Origin: Faecalibacterium sp.
GTDB taxonomy: Bacteria > Bacillota > Clostridia > Oscillospirales > Ruminococcaceae
Assembly (NCBI GenBank): GCA_022652735.1
Contig: JALCRP010000001.1
Span: forward strand, 1 to 64,000
Reading direction: 5' to 3'
Length of the DNA stretch: 64,000 nt
The position numbers were made by a program, and so were the translations under genes. This document shows, one piece after another, positions 7,484 through 20,599 of this stretch (within the stretch, counting starts at the first letter, position 1; each line of letters opens with the position of its first letter). The notes under the pieces are model-generated. The model searched no databases. It saw only the letters and a program-made list of their open reading frames with translations, and was not told where the DNA came from.

Positions 7484-7978
7484 TCAGCCGTTTTCTTGCG
7501 CCGGCTGCTTTGCGGAGGATGCCGTGTCTTCTTCGATCGCGCTGTCCATCAGACGGATCAGCTCAAGCGCACTGCGGAAATTCTGGGTTTGGCCGGATTC
7601 TGCCCACAAAACGCTGCCCTGCCATGTTGCGTTCTGGCGATACATAACATGGATTACGAATGTCGCAATGTCGCCCTTCTGCTCTGCAGGCTCGTTTACG
7701 ATCTCAGGCTCTTTCTTTGCCATAGATGTCTCTCCTTTATCCTTTTCCGGCTCTTTACTTTTTTTTCGGAAAGTTCTCTCCTGCATCGTCCGCTGCGGGT
7801 AATTCAGCCAATCGAACAGATCATCCATCTGCATCAGCAGCTGGTCTGTCTCGGCAAAATGCAGCGGCTGCCGGGTATATTGATGATATAGCCGTCCGGC
7901 AAAGCTGCTGCCGGCCGCCTGATCGATGCAGACGGCGACCAGATCTTTTGCTCCGTGGCTGAAATCACATGCGCGCAT
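7484..7978 (-). CDS. Conserved hypothetical protein, first gene of the sortase operon
   Basis: 164 aa from ATG 7978 (GAGG 6 nt upstream); a TTG four codons earlier at 7990 has an even better AGGAG, so the start is uncertain. The protein is soluble with no signal peptide. An N-terminal part (about 1-65) is followed by a charged Lys/Glu-rich linker (about 68-100) and a second compact part containing RQNATWQGSV and a SALELIRLMDSA helix. I do not know a function. It may be a small regulator or accessory for the downstream sortase. Its promoter carries a tandem repeat typical of SARP targets, and the neighbouring gene at 8140 encodes a SARP-like regulator. Confidence 0.7.
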   Translation of the reverse strand: MRACDFSHGAKDLVAVCIDQAAGSSFAGRLYHQYTRQPLHFAETDQLLMQMDDLFDWLNYPQRTMQERTFRKKSKEPEKDKGETSMAKKEPEIVNEPAEQKGDIATFVIHVMYRQNATWQGSVLWAESGQTQNFRSALELIRLMDSAIEEDTASSAKQPAQENG

Positions 7979-8006
7979 AGCGTACCTCAATATTTCTCCT
8001 GTACCC

Positions 8007-8042
8007 AGTATAGCAGGGCACAGTAAAAGTTCAGTTAAAGTT
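8007..8042 (-). promoter_or_regulatory. Promoter with a tandem 11-bp activator site (candidate SARP target)
   Basis: The minus-strand -10 box TATACT is at 8012-8007. Eight bp further upstream begin two tandem 11-bp units (8021-8031 and 8032-8042) that differ at one position and cover the place of the -35 box, where no TTGACA-like hexamer is visible. Streptomyces SARPs such as ActII-ORF4 and AfsR bind direct repeats phased by 11 or 22 bp, with the near repeat about 8 bp from the -10 box. Confidence 0.6.
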
Positions 8043-8097
8043 TAGGGTTGCTTCTTGTAGTTTTTATTTTTAGTCCTATTTTATTTCATTTCTCGTC

Positions 8098-8128
8098 AAA
8101 AAAAGCGAAGAACCGCCTTGTTCTCCGC
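8098..8128 (-). terminator. Terminator of the SARP regulator gene
   Basis: A 9-bp stem (8105-8113 with 8120-8128, one G-U pair) with a 6-nt loop, followed on the minus strand by seven T residues. Confidence 0.85.
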
Positions 8129-8139
8129 CTTTTCCCGCT

Positions 8140-9375
8140 TTACTTTTCGGCATTCCAAGAAGGCTTTTGGCGAAACATATCGCGGTTCAGCGCATTCCCT
8201 ACCGGAGCAAGCTTAAAGCTGAGAGAAATACCACGGGCAGGGTCCTTGCGATAACCTTCCAAAATGCGTGCCGTTACAAGGCTGCAATTTTCCAAGTTGG
8301 TTCCCACCAGCAGGATCAAGAAACGATCGCGCGAGGGCTGCGTATACAAGTCGCCGCGGCGCAGCGCCACGCGGATAGCCGCGGAAACTTTCGGCATTGC
8401 GACGGAAAGTTTTTCTCGGTCTGAGATCACGTGGCCCTTGCTATCCGTCAGCCAGCAAAGCGCCAGATAGGCCGATTGGCCGTTGCGCTCCAGCATGCGG
8501 CACACAACACGATACGCATCAATAAAGCCCGGATAGGTACAATAATAGGCGCCGCGGCTCTCGTGCTCCTCAATCAGTGTCTGCTGAAAGTTCTGAATCG
8601 AATCCGGCCGCTCACAGGTCATCACGTCCAGTTGGCGGCAGCGCTCCAGCAGCGCTTTCGACGGGCCGAGATCAAAATCGTCCTGCAGGCCCTTGACGGT
8701 TTCTTCGTAAACCTGCTTGGCCTCCGTGTAGCGTTGCAAGTGCATCAGGCAATCGATGCGGGCCAGCTGAAATTCCTCCAGCCCGTAAAGGGCGGCAGCC
8801 TCCGTTACCACAGGGAGCAGCCGTTCCCATTCCTGCTGTTCATCCAACACGCGGATCAGGCTTTTGATGCAATCAAAATACTGCTCCCGATAACTGGCCC
8901 CTGCCGCAACGGCCCAGCTTTCGCCCTGCAAATGCGGCAAAAAATCGCCATGATAAAGGCGGCAGGCTTTAAGCCAAAGCGCCGGCTTTTCCGTAGGCTC
9001 CGCTTTTTTTGCCGCCTGCACAATTTGAGAAAATTCGGCGGTATCGAGGGTGCAAGGCACAGAGCAATACCAATAATAGCTGCCGTTTCGGTAGCGGATC
9101 GTCGTTTCCTGCGGCAGGCCCGCCCGAATCAGCAGGCGCCGCAGATTGCTGATCGTAACTTTCAGATTGTTGGCCGGTTCGACTGCGTTATCATCATTAT
9201 ACAGCAAATCCAGCAGCGTATCGCGCACCACACCGTTTTCGCCGTAATAAATCAACAGCTGTAAAGCCTGCATGGCCTTTGTTGTATTCGTGCGTTCCAG
9301 TTTCAGAAGGTTCCCATTATAAGAAAGCGAGAAATCGCCGAACATCGTGATCTGTAGATTTTTTTTATCTTCCAT
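8140..9375 (-). CDS. SARP/BTAD-family transcriptional regulator
   Basis: 411 aa. Residues about 8-100 form an OmpR/SARP-type winged helix (MFGDFSLSYNG, NNLKVTISNLRRLL, RNGSYYW). Residues about 105-250 are a bacterial transcriptional activation domain of TPR-like helices (HGDFLPHLQGESW, FQLARIDCLMHLQRYTEAKQVYEE). Residues about 270-400 form a third domain with a diverged GGDEF-like feel (SRDRFLILLVG) whose role is unknown. SARPs activate transcription by binding phased direct repeats next to the -10 element. The gene has its own promoter (9438-9466) and terminator, and lies directly upstream of the unknown-gene/sortase operon whose promoter carries such repeats. Confidence 0.85.
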   Translation of the reverse strand: MEDKKNLQITMFGDFSLSYNGNLLKLERTNTTKAMQALQLLIYYGENGVVRDTLLDLLYNDDNAVEPANNLKVTISNLRRLLIRAGLPQETTIRYRNGSYYWYCSVPCTLDTAEFSQIVQAAKKAEPTEKPALWLKACRLYHGDFLPHLQGESWAVAAGASYREQYFDCIKSLIRVLDEQQEWERLLPVVTEAAALYGLEEFQLARIDCLMHLQRYTEAKQVYEETVKGLQDDFDLGPSKALLERCRQLDVMTCERPDSIQNFQQTLIEEHESRGAYYCTYPGFIDAYRVVCRMLERNGQSAYLALCWLTDSKGHVISDREKLSVAMPKVSAAIRVALRRGDLYTQPSRDRFLILLVGTNLENCSLVTARILEGYRKDPARGISLSFKLAPVGNALNRDMFRQKPSWNAEK

Positions 9376-9411
9376 ATTTCACCACTGCCTGACGTCATTT
9401 TACGCCGCTCC

Positions 9412-9443
9412 TAAAGTATACCTTCGTACTCCCTTAAAGTATA
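9412..9443. repeat. TAAAGTATA direct repeat at the SARP gene promoter
   Basis: The 9-mer TAAAGTATA occurs at 9412-9420 and 9435-9443, 23 bp apart. On the minus strand each contains TATACT. The upstream copy serves as the -10 box; the other lies in the leader and may be a second promoter element or an operator. Confidence 0.5.
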
Positions 9444-9466
9444 ACGAAAAAGCGGGAGGACTGCAA
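9438..9466 (-). promoter_or_regulatory. Sigma-A promoter of the SARP gene
   Basis: On the minus strand TTGCAG (9466-9461), 17 nt, TATACT (9443-9438). The leader is about 55 nt. Confidence 0.75.
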
Positions 9467-9619
9467 TATTAAGATGGCGTCTTTTTCTCGGCCGCAAGCC
9501 TGTTTCGTTAACCTTTTCGTCGTGTTTCCGTTTTATCTTTGTGCTTTCGACACTTTCGCGCCGGGTTTGGGGAATATTTTGCAAGCACGGCCATACCGCC
9601 CATCTTTCTTTCGGCACAG

Positions 9620-9653
9620 AAAAAGGCCCCGTATCCTAAGATACGGGGCCTTT
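9620..9653 (-). terminator. Terminator of the rpoBC operon
   Basis: A perfect 14-bp inverted repeat (9622-9635 with 9640-9653) with a 4-nt loop, 12 bp after the rpoC stop. The outer A-T pairs extend into a five-T run on the minus strand. Confidence 0.9.
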
Positions 9654-9665
9654 GCAGGTTTTGCT

Positions 9666-13238
<3,573 letters not shown>

Positions 13239-13285
13239 GAAGCAAACCCTTCCTTAATCTCAAAATTTTGGGCAAGCGCGGCAGA

Positions 13286-16200
13286 TCAGAAATCGATCTC
13301 ATCGCCGGGGGCAGCCGGGGTGCCCGCATCTTCGGGGGCTGCTTCGCTGTCGTCTGCGCCGTCTGAATCGAGGGGCTCATCAAAACCTGCATCGGCATCC
13401 TTGATGGTAAACTCGTTGAGCAGTTCGCTTTCCTTGGCAACTTCCTCACCCATCGGGATGTCGCGCATATCAAAGCCGGTGTCTTCGTCGTCGAAGTTCT
13501 GCCGCATATCTACCGCATTGCCGTCCTCATCCTGTACAACGACATCGAGGCCGAGGCTCTGCAGCTCTTTGAGCAAAACACGGAAGGATTCCGGGATACC
13601 CGGCTGCGGAACCGGCTCGCCCTTGACGATTGCTTCGTAGGTCTTGACACGGCCGACAACGTCGTCCGACTTGACCGTCAGAATCTCCTGCAGGGTGTAG
13701 GCCGCGCCGTAAGCTTCCAGCGCCCAAACTTCCATTTCGCCGAAACGCTGGCCGCCGAACTGGGCTTTGCCGCCCAGAGGCTGCTGGGTAACCAGAGAGT
13801 ACGGGCCGGTAGAACGGGCATGAATCTTATCGTCGACAAGGTGATGCAGCTTGAGGTAGTACATATAGCCGACGGTAACGCGGTTATCAAACTTTTCGCC
13901 GGTACGGCCATCGTAAACGGTGGTCTTGCCGTCCTGATCCAGCTCGATCTTCGAGAAATCAATGATATGGCCCTTTTCGCCCATCAGCTTCGGCAGCTTC
14001 GTGGGATACTCGGGGGCATTTTCGCCATGCCACTTTTCCTTGGCGGTTTCAAACGCTTCGTGAATATCAGCCTCACGCGCAGAATCGAACACCGGCGTCA
14101 TCACCTTGATGCCGCAGGCCTTCGCCGCGTAGCCGAGGTTCACTTCCAGCACCTGCCCGATGTTCATACGGGAAGGTACGCCCAGCGGGTTCAGCACAAT
14201 GTCCAGCGGGGTGCCGTCGGGCAGGAAAGGCATATCCTCCTGCGGCAGGATGCGGGAAACAACGCCCTTGTTGCCGTGGCGGCCGGCCATCTTGTCGCCG
14301 ACGCTGATCTTGCGCTTCTGCGCAATATAGCAGCGTACGACCTGGCGTACACCCGGCTGCAGCTCATCGCTGTTTTCCGGGGTAAATACTTTCACATCCA
14401 CGATGATGCCGTACTCGCCGTGCGGCACACGCAGAGAGGTATCGCGCACTTCGCGCGCTTTTTCGCCGAAGATAGCGCGCAGCAAGCGCTCCTCGGCCGT
14501 CAGCTCGGTTTCGCCCTTCGGCGTTACCTTGCCGACGAGAATATCGCCGGCCGTTACTTCCGCGCCGATACGGATAATGCCGCGGTCGTCCAGATCTTTC
14601 AAAGCATCTTCGGATACGTTCGGAATATCGCGGGTGATTTCTTCGGGGCCAAGCTTTGTCTCTCGCGCTTCCGTCTCATATTCTTCGATATGGATGGAAG
14701 TATAGATGTCCTCACGAACCATCTTCTCGTTCAGCAGGACAGCATCCTCGTAGTTGTAGCCCTCCCACGTCATAAAGCCGATCAGCGCGTTTTTGCCCAG
14801 AGAAACTTCGCCGTTGCGCATGGCCGGGCCGTCCGCGATGACCTGATCTTTTTCAACCTTTTCGCCAACTTCGACGATCGGGCGCTGGTTGATACAGGTG
14901 CCCGCGTTCGAGCGGGCAAACTTCGTCAGCTCGTAGGTATCGGCCGCGCCCTTTTCGGTGCGGACGAGGATATGGTCGGCATCCACGCGCTCAACCACGC
15001 CGGCGTTCTTGGCCAAAATGGCAACGCCGGAGTCGGTAGCGGCCTTATACTCCATACCGGTCGCCACAATCGGCTGTTGGGTAATCATCAGAGGCACAGC
15101 CTGACGCTGCATGTTAGAGCCCATCAGTGCACGGTTGCAGTCATCGTTCTCCAAGAACGGAATCATAGCCGTAGCGACGGAGACCATCATCTTCGGCGAA
15201 ACGTCCATGTAGTCGACTTTTTCGTGCTCAACTTCCAAGATTTCATCGCGGCGGCGCGCAGAAACGCGCGCACGTTTGAAATGCTTGTTCTCATCCAGCG
15301 GCTCGTTGGCCTGCGCGACGACATATTCGTCCTCGACGTCGGCCGTCATATACTCCACTTCGTCGGTGACGACTTCATCGATCAGGTTGCCGTCTTTATC
15401 ATAGGTTTTCTTTACCTTGCGGTAAGGTGCCTCGATAAAGCCATACTCATTGATCTTGGCGAAAGAAGCCAAGTAAGAGATCAGGCCGATGTTCGGGCCT
15501 TCCGGCGTCTCAATCGGGCACATACGGCCGTAGTGGCTGTAGTGCACGTCGCGGACTTCAAAGCCTGCACGGTCACGAGAAAGGCCGCCCGGGCCCAGCG
15601 CAGACAGACGGCGCTTATGCGTCAGCTCTGCCAGCGGGTTATTCTGATCCATGAACTGCGACAGCGGAGAGGAGCCAAAGAACTCCTTGACCGCGGCCAC
15701 CACCGGGCGGATGTTAATCAGCGCCTGCGGGGTGATGACGTTCTGATCCTGGCTCTGCAGGGTCATACGCTCACGGATGACACGCTCCATACGGCTGAAG
15801 CCGATACGGAACTGGTTTTGCAAAAGCTCGCCTACGCTGCGGATACGGCGGTTGCCCAGATGGTCAATGTCATCCACAGTGCCGACGTTATGCCCAAGCC
15901 CGCACAGATAGTTGACGGAAGCCAGAATATCGGCAACCGTCACCGTGCGGCCGATCAGCAGATCGCGGTTTTTCTTCAGCAGTTCCTTCTGCTCTTCCGG
16001 GTCGGAAGTGGCATCGAGGATCTTGCACATCTCGGTAAAATCGACGCGCTCGTTGATGCCGGCCTCGGCCTTGACATCAAAAGAGAAGAAGCCCTGCGCA
16101 TCGACGCAGCCGTTCGTGATGACTTTAACATCTTTATTGTCGATCTTCAGCGTGACAACCTTAACGCCGGCCTTATCGGCGGCCTCGGCCTTGTCGCGGT

Positions 16201-17137
16201 TGATCTTTTCGCCGGCCTTGATAAGCACCTTTTTGCTGTCGCGCGGGTCGACAACATCCTGTGCAGCGGTAAAGCCGGTAATGCGGCGCGCCAGCGCCAA
16301 CTTTTTGTTCATCTTATAGCGGCCGAAGCGCGACAGATCATAGCGGTGCGGATCAAAGAACAGCGCATCAATCTGGCTGGTGGCGCTTTCCACCGTGGGA
16401 GGCTCGCCCGGGCGCAGCTTGCGGTAAACTTCCAGCAGGCCCTCTTCCTGATTTTTGCAGGTATCCTTTTCCAGCGTAGCGAGAATACGCTCGTCCTCGC
16501 CGTAGAAGTCGAGGATTTGCTCATTCGTGCCAAGGCCCAGCGCGCGGCAAAGCACCGTAACGGGCAGCTTGCGGTTTTTATCAATCCGCACATAGAATAC
16601 GTCGGAAGCATCCGTCTCGTATTCCAGCCAAGCGCCGCGGTTCGGGTTCATCGTGGCCGTGTACAAGTCGTTGCCGACCTTGTCCTTTTCCGAGCCGTAA
16701 AAAACGCCCGGAGAACGAACCAGCTGGCTGACGATGACACGCTCTGCGCCGTTGATGGTGAAAGTGCCGGAGTCCGTCATAAGCGGGAAATCGCCCATGA
16801 AGATCTCCTGATCTTTCACTTCGCCGGTTTCCTTGTTGAGCAGGCGCGCGGTGACGCGCAGCGGGGCCGCATAGGTCGCATCGCGCTCCTTGCATTCCCG
16901 GATACTGTATTTCGGCTCGTCATCCAGACGGAAATCAATGAAGCTCAGCGCCAGATTGCCGGTGTAGTCCTCGATCGTTCCAATATCATGGAACACCTCT
17001 TTGAGGCCCTCGTCCAGAAACCACTGATAAGAGTTCTTCTGAACTTCGATCAGGTTCGGCATACTGATGACTTCGTCGATGTGGGAGAAGCTCATGCGCT
17101 CGGTTTTTCCGAGCTTGACGGGCTTGACTTTCATCAT
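13286..17137 (-). CDS. rpoB: DNA-directed RNA polymerase subunit beta
   Basis: About 1283 aa. Recognised by [13 protein letters not shown] and [15 protein letters not shown] at the N-terminus, the rifampicin-region sequence [20 protein letters not shown] with [11 protein letters not shown], the [13 protein letters not shown] and [13 protein letters not shown] segments, and [27 protein letters not shown]-type C-terminal motifs (read piecewise). In-frame starts also exist at 17149 (GTG) and 17146 (ATG), but they sit 0-2 nt from the AAGGAG site; the ATG at 17137 is 11 nt away. The last 65 residues are an acidic tail rich in Asp/Glu/Ala. The rplKAJL genes that often precede rpoB are not adjacent; the next gene upstream is sigA, and rpoB has its own promoter at 17324-17352. 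Confidence 0.98.
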   Translation of the reverse strand: MMKVKPVKLGKTERMSFSHIDEVISMPNLIEVQKNSYQWFLDEGLKEVFHDIGTIEDYTGNLALSFIDFRLDDEPKYSIRECKERDATYAAPLRVTARLLNKETGEVKDQEIFMGDFPLMTDSGTFTINGAERVIVSQLVRSPGVFYGSEKDKVGNDLYTATMNPNRGAWLEYETDASDVFYVRIDKNRKLPVTVLCRALGLGTNEQILDFYGEDERILATLEKDTCKNQEEGLLEVYRKLRPGEPPTVESATSQIDALFFDPHRYDLSRFGRYKMNKKLALARRITGFTAAQDVVDPRDSKKVLIKAGEKINRDKAEAADKAGVKVVTLKIDNKDVKVITNGCVDAQGFFSFDVKAEAGINERVDFTEMCKILDATSDPEEQKELLKKNRDLLIGRTVTVADILASVNYLCGLGHNVGTVDDIDHLGNRRIRSVGELLQNQFRIGFSRMERVIRERMTLQSQDQNVITPQALINIRPVVAAVKEFFGSSPLSQFMDQNNPLAELTHKRRLSALGPGGLSRDRAGFEVRDVHYSHYGRMCPIETPEGPNIGLISYLASFAKINEYGFIEAPYRKVKKTYDKDGNLIDEVVTDEVEYMTADVEDEYVVAQANEPLDENKHFKRARVSARRRDEILEVEHEKVDYMDVSPKMMVSVATAMIPFLENDDCNRALMGSNMQRQAVPLMITQQPIVATGMEYKAATDSGVAILAKNAGVVERVDADHILVRTEKGAADTYELTKFARSNAGTCINQRPIVEVGEKVEKDQVIADGPAMRNGEVSLGKNALIGFMTWEGYNYEDAVLLNEKMVREDIYTSIHIEEYETEARETKLGPEEITRDIPNVSEDALKDLDDRGIIRIGAEVTAGDILVGKVTPKGETELTAEERLLRAIFGEKAREVRDTSLRVPHGEYGIIVDVKVFTPENSDELQPGVRQVVRCYIAQKRKISVGDKMAGRHGNKGVVSRILPQEDMPFLPDGTPLDIVLNPLGVPSRMNIGQVLEVNLGYAAKACGIKVMTPVFDSAREADIHEAFETAKEKWHGENAPEYPTKLPKLMGEKGHIIDFSKIELDQDGKTTVYDGRTGEKFDNRVTVGYMYYLKLHHLVDDKIHARSTGPYSLVTQQPLGGKAQFGGQRFGEMEVWALEAYGAAYTLQEILTVKSDDVVGRVKTYEAIVKGEPVPQPGIPESFRVLLKELQSLGLDVVVQDEDGNAVDMRQNFDDEDTGFDMRDIPMGEEVAKESELLNEFTIKDADAGFDEPLDSDGADDSEAAPEDAGTPAAPGDEIDF

Positions 17138-17220
17138 AAAATCCATCACTCCTTCTCATGATTTGTTCTGCAAAAATCCCGACGCACAAAAGCCGCACAG
17201 CGCCCGCCGCCTCTTAGGCC

Positions 17221-17251
17221 GCAAAGTGTGTGCATTTTGCACAAACTTTGC
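17221..17251 (-). promoter_or_regulatory. Leader hairpin of the rpoBC mRNA
   Basis: GCAAAG and TGTGC on one arm pair with GCACA and CTTTGC on the other across a 2-by-2 internal loop and a 5-nt apical loop. There is no following T run, so it is not a simple terminator. A protein-binding or mRNA-stability role is possible. Confidence 0.5.
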
Positions 17252-17323
17252 TTTTTGGCTTTGGAAACCGGAAGGGGCAAACCTGCGTTTTTGGCGCAAT
17301 AGGCCATTTTGTGATACCTTACG

Positions 17324-17352
17324 AGTATACGCAAGAAAAGGCAAGGTGTCAA
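17324..17352 (-). promoter_or_regulatory. Strong sigma-A promoter of rpoBC
   Basis: On the minus strand a perfect TTGACA (17352-17347), a 17-nt spacer and TATACT (17329-17324). It lies directly downstream of the sigA-operon terminator. Confidence 0.88.
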
Positions 17353-17372
17353 GCGCTTTTCGGCTGCTTGAC

Positions 17373-17419
17373 AAAAAAAATGCGCCCCTGCCGTTTCCAG
17401 TAGTGAAACGCACGGGCGC
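17373..17419 (-). terminator. Terminator of the dgt-dnaG-sigA operon
   Basis: Two 6-bp stems (17382-17387 with 17414-17419; 17392-17397 with 17405-17410) separated by an internal loop, followed on the minus strand by eight T residues. It lies about 180 nt after the sigA stop. Confidence 0.75.
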
Positions 17420-17602
17420 GTGTAACTATTTTATGAGGTAAAATCTCGAAAAGCCGTTTTTCGGATTCCGCCGGGCTTTTCTTTCGTCAAAATGGCAAAA
17501 ACGCAGCGAAAAAGCCGCCGTCGAAGGCATCTGCCGCGGGCTGCCGAAGGTAGGAATGTGCCCGCACCGCAAAAAGGCTTTGTCTGTTCCGTGCAAGGCG
17601 CT

Positions 17603-18712
17603 TTAATCCAGATAATCCCGCAGCCGTTTTGAGCGGCTGGGATGGCGCAGCTTGCGCAGGGCCTTGGCTTCGATCTGGCGGATGCGCTCGCGCGTCACAT
17701 TAAACTCCCGCCCTACTTCTTCCAATGTCCGTGCATGGCCGTCCTCAAGGCCAAAGCGCATTTCAAGCACCTTTTCCTCGCGCGGGGTCAGGCTTTTCAA
17801 AACAATTTCCAGTTCGCGCCGCAGCAAAGCCCGGCCGGCGCCGTCCGCCGGCATCTCGGCATCCTCGTCGCGCACAAAATCCTCAAGATGGGTGTCGTCT
17901 TCTTCCCCTACAGGCGTCTCGAGGCTGACAGGCTCCTGCGAAATGCGCATCAGCTCGCGCACCTTTTCCGGCGAGATGTCCATTGCCACGGCCAGCTCCT
18001 CGGCCGTCGGCTCGCGGCCGTTGCGGTGCAAAAGCTCGCCGCTCACCTTTTTCAGGCGATTCATGCTTTCTACAAGATGCACCGGGATACGGATGGTGCG
18101 GGCCTGATCGGCGATAGCGCGTGTGATGGCCTGCCGCACCCACCATGTCGCATAAGTGGAAAACTTAAAGCCGCGGTCCGGCTCAAACTTTTCCACAGCC
18201 TTCATTAAGCCGAGGTTTCCTTCCTGAATCAAATCGAGAAACTGAAGCCCGCGCCCCGCATACCGCTTGGCGATGGATACCACAAGGCGCAGGTTTGCTT
18301 CGGAAAGGCGGCGCTTGGCCTCGGTATCGCCCGCGCGGGCCAGCACGGCCAGCTTCGATTCCTCGGCCGTAGAAAGCAGCGGAACCGCGCCGATCTCCTT
18401 CAAGTAGGCTTTTACCGGGTCGTCTACGGCGACGCCCTCGGCGCCCAGCTCCTTGGTCAGGCGCCCGATGCCCGCATCGTTCAAATCGGGCAGCTCGGGC
18501 GCGTCCTCTTCCACTGTGATGCCGGCCTCGGCCAGCGCGGCATCCAGCTGCTCCAGCATGGCCATATCACAATCGTTTTCTTCCAGCGCACGGCTCACCT
18601 GCTCGGCGCTCACATGCTTTGTGCCGCGGGCATGTGCTTTCAGCTGCCGCAGCGCCGCGTCCAGCGCGTCCTCTGTATCGGGCAACCCGCTGCATTCTTC
18701 TGTTTCTTTCAT
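17603..18712 (-). CDS. sigA: Principal sigma factor (sigma-70/SigA)
   Basis: 369 aa. Region 1.2 starts at about 97 ([12 protein letters not shown]). Region 2 runs from about 137 to 207 with the -10 recognition helix in [17 protein letters not shown]. Region 3 is at about 215-262. Region 4 is at about 303-369, with the -35 recognition helix in [18 protein letters not shown]. The N-terminal 95 residues are an acidic region 1.1 shorter than in proteobacteria, as is usual in Firmicutes. GGAGG precedes the ATG by 5 nt. It is the last gene of the dgt-dnaG-sigA operon (77-bp gap after dnaG), an order conserved in many Clostridia. Confidence 0.98.
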   Translation of the reverse strand: MKETEECSGLPDTEDALDAALRQLKAHARGTKHVSAEQVSRALEENDCDMAMLEQLDAALAEAGITVEEDAPELPDLNDAGIGRLTKELGAEGVAVDDPVKAYLKEIGAVPLLSTAEESKLAVLARAGDTEAKRRLSEANLRLVVSIAKRYAGRGLQFLDLIQEGNLGLMKAVEKFEPDRGFKFSTYATWWVRQAITRAIADQARTIRIPVHLVESMNRLKKVSGELLHRNGREPTAEELAVAMDISPEKVRELMRISQEPVSLETPVGEEDDTHLEDFVRDEDAEMPADGAGRALLRRELEIVLKSLTPREEKVLEMRFGLEDGHARTLEEVGREFNVTRERIRQIEAKALRKLRHPSRSKRLRDYLD

Positions 18713-18789
18713 TTTTTCCTCCGGCGGCGGCTGCCGTCATTTCTGCGCAGCCGGAGAAAGGCCGGGGCCGGGCAGGGCCCGCGCCGCCG

Positions 18790-20574
18790 TCAGTCGTCCT
18801 CGTCCTGATGGTCGGCGCCGCCCGCTTTGCGGTCTCTCAGCGTCTGCAAATACTGTTCGATTTGTTCATTGGACATTTGGGAGGCGGCGCTGCTTTTCGG
18901 TGCGCTCTGCGCGATTCGGTCGAGATACAGCGCCACATCCTGTTCAGTTGGGTTTACATCATGATATTGTGCCACAAGGCGCGAAAGCTCCGTCAGCGTT
19001 TTTTCGCCGACAAGGGTGCTCAGCGCCGCCAGCGTGACCGGCGTATGTGCCGCTTCACACCGATACATTGCGCCGATAGCCTCCTTCATATCCGGCATGA
19101 CGATATTTTCCACCGGAAGCCGCGGCATCACGGCGGCGATATACGCCGGGTTGCGCAGCATGGCCATCGCCAGCATCTCTTCAGCCGCGGCCACGCCCAG
19201 CGCCTTTTGCCCGCCCGCCTGATACGGCACCTTGATCTGATCCGCTGTGCCGGAATGCAGCAGCTCCTGCTGCTGCTGTTTGCGGCGGCGGTAATCCGAG
19301 CGCTTTACGGCGCTTTCCAGCTGCTCCAGAATCGCATTTTTGGAGATGTTCGTCTCCTCGGCAAGGCGGCCGGCATACACCTCGCGCTCGGTCGGGCTGA
19401 CGCGCTGCGCCAGAAGGCCCAGCACATCGCTGATATAATCCAGCCGGCCTTTATCCTGCGTGAGATCATATTTTTTCCGAATCTGCCCGATCCGAAACTC
19501 GATCGCATTGCCTGTGCCGTCTAAAAGGGCCTCAAAACGCTCCGCGCCGTATTTTTTAATATACTCGTCCGGGTCTTTTGCGCCGGGAATTTGCAAAACG
19601 CTGACTTTCACGGGGCTTTCTCCGAACATGCCGAGGCTGCGCGCGGTAGCCTTTTGGCCCGCTTCGTCGGAATCGTAGCTTAAGATCACTTCATCTGCAT
19701 ATTCGCCGATGAGCTTTACCTGTTCGGGCGTCAGGGCCGTACCGCAGGCGCACACGGCCGTGTCGATGCCGGCCTGCTGCATGCTGATAACATCCATATA
19801 GCCTTCGCACAGCACAAAGCGCTTGGATACGCTTTTTTTGGCGATCTGCAGGGCAAACACGGTTTTGCTCTTTTTATATACCAGCGTCTCGGGGCTGTTG
19901 ATGTATTTGGGCTTGGAATCATCCAGCACACGCCCGCCGAACGCAATGATGTTCCCACGCAAATCAAAGATCGGCGTCATCACACGATGGCGGAAAATGT
20001 TATAGATGTTGCCCTTTTCGCTGCGCTTGCACAGGCCGCTCTCAAGCACTTCCATGTCAGAGTAGCCCTTATCGCGCAGGTAATCGCGCAGGCCGTGAAA
20101 ATCATCCGGCGCATAGCCGAGGCCGAAGCGCACGATCGTCTTATCCTCAAGGCCGCGGCGGCGCCAGTAGGCACGCGCAATTTTGGCCTCCTCCGTAGAG
20201 GAGTTCAGGCAGGCATGAAAATAGCGCGCGGCATCGCGGTTGATCGAAAGCACACGGCTGCGCATGCGGCCCACCTTGTCGTCCTCGGCAGGCTCGGGCA
20301 TACCCGCGCGCCCGGCCAGAAGCTTCACGGCCTCGACATAATCCAGATTATTGATCTTTTTTATAAAGGTGATAACGTCGCCGCCCGCGCCGCAGCCAAA
20401 GCAATAAAAGCTCTGGGTATCCGGGTACACATAGAACGAGGGCGTTTTTTCGCTGTGGAACGGGCAAAGCCCGCCATATAGCCGGCCCTTGCGCTTCAGC
20501 TGCACATAGCTGCCTACCACATCCGTAATATCGTTGCGGCGTACCACTTCGTCAATATAATCCTGCGGGATCAT
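18790..20574 (-). CDS. dnaG: DNA primase
   Basis: 594 aa. The zinc-binding domain uses Cys37, His40, Cys58 and Cys61 (CPFH and CFGCGAGG). A conserved RNA-polymerase domain follows, then a TOPRIM fold with Glu257 (CEGYMDV) and Asp301/Asp303 (SYDSDEAG). The C-terminal helicase-interacting region is about 160 residues. It synthesises RNA primers for DNA replication; its helicase partner DnaB is encoded at 60626. It lies 25 bp after dgt and 77 bp before sigA, in the same direction. Confidence 0.98.
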   Translation of the reverse strand: MIPQDYIDEVVRRNDITDVVGSYVQLKRKGRLYGGLCPFHSEKTPSFYVYPDTQSFYCFGCGAGGDVITFIKKINNLDYVEAVKLLAGRAGMPEPAEDDKVGRMRSRVLSINRDAARYFHACLNSSTEEAKIARAYWRRRGLEDKTIVRFGLGYAPDDFHGLRDYLRDKGYSDMEVLESGLCKRSEKGNIYNIFRHRVMTPIFDLRGNIIAFGGRVLDDSKPKYINSPETLVYKKSKTVFALQIAKKSVSKRFVLCEGYMDVISMQQAGIDTAVCACGTALTPEQVKLIGEYADEVILSYDSDEAGQKATARSLGMFGESPVKVSVLQIPGAKDPDEYIKKYGAERFEALLDGTGNAIEFRIGQIRKKYDLTQDKGRLDYISDVLGLLAQRVSPTEREVYAGRLAEETNISKNAILEQLESAVKRSDYRRRKQQQQELLHSGTADQIKVPYQAGGQKALGVAAAEEMLAMAMLRNPAYIAAVMPRLPVENIVMPDMKEAIGAMYRCEAAHTPVTLAALSTLVGEKTLTELSRLVAQYHDVNPTEQDVALYLDRIAQSAPKSSAASQMSNEQIEQYLQTLRDRKAGGADHQDEDD

Positions 20575-20599
20575 AGCTTCCTACTTCCTTTTTTACACA

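Larger units (their letters stand above)
17138..17602. other. rpoB leader and sigA-rpoB intergenic region
   Basis: No gene is visible here. Reading leftward it holds the trailer of the sigA operon, a terminator (17373-17419), the rpoB promoter (17324-17352), and a roughly 180-nt rpoB leader with a strong hairpin at 17221-17251. Confidence 0.8.
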
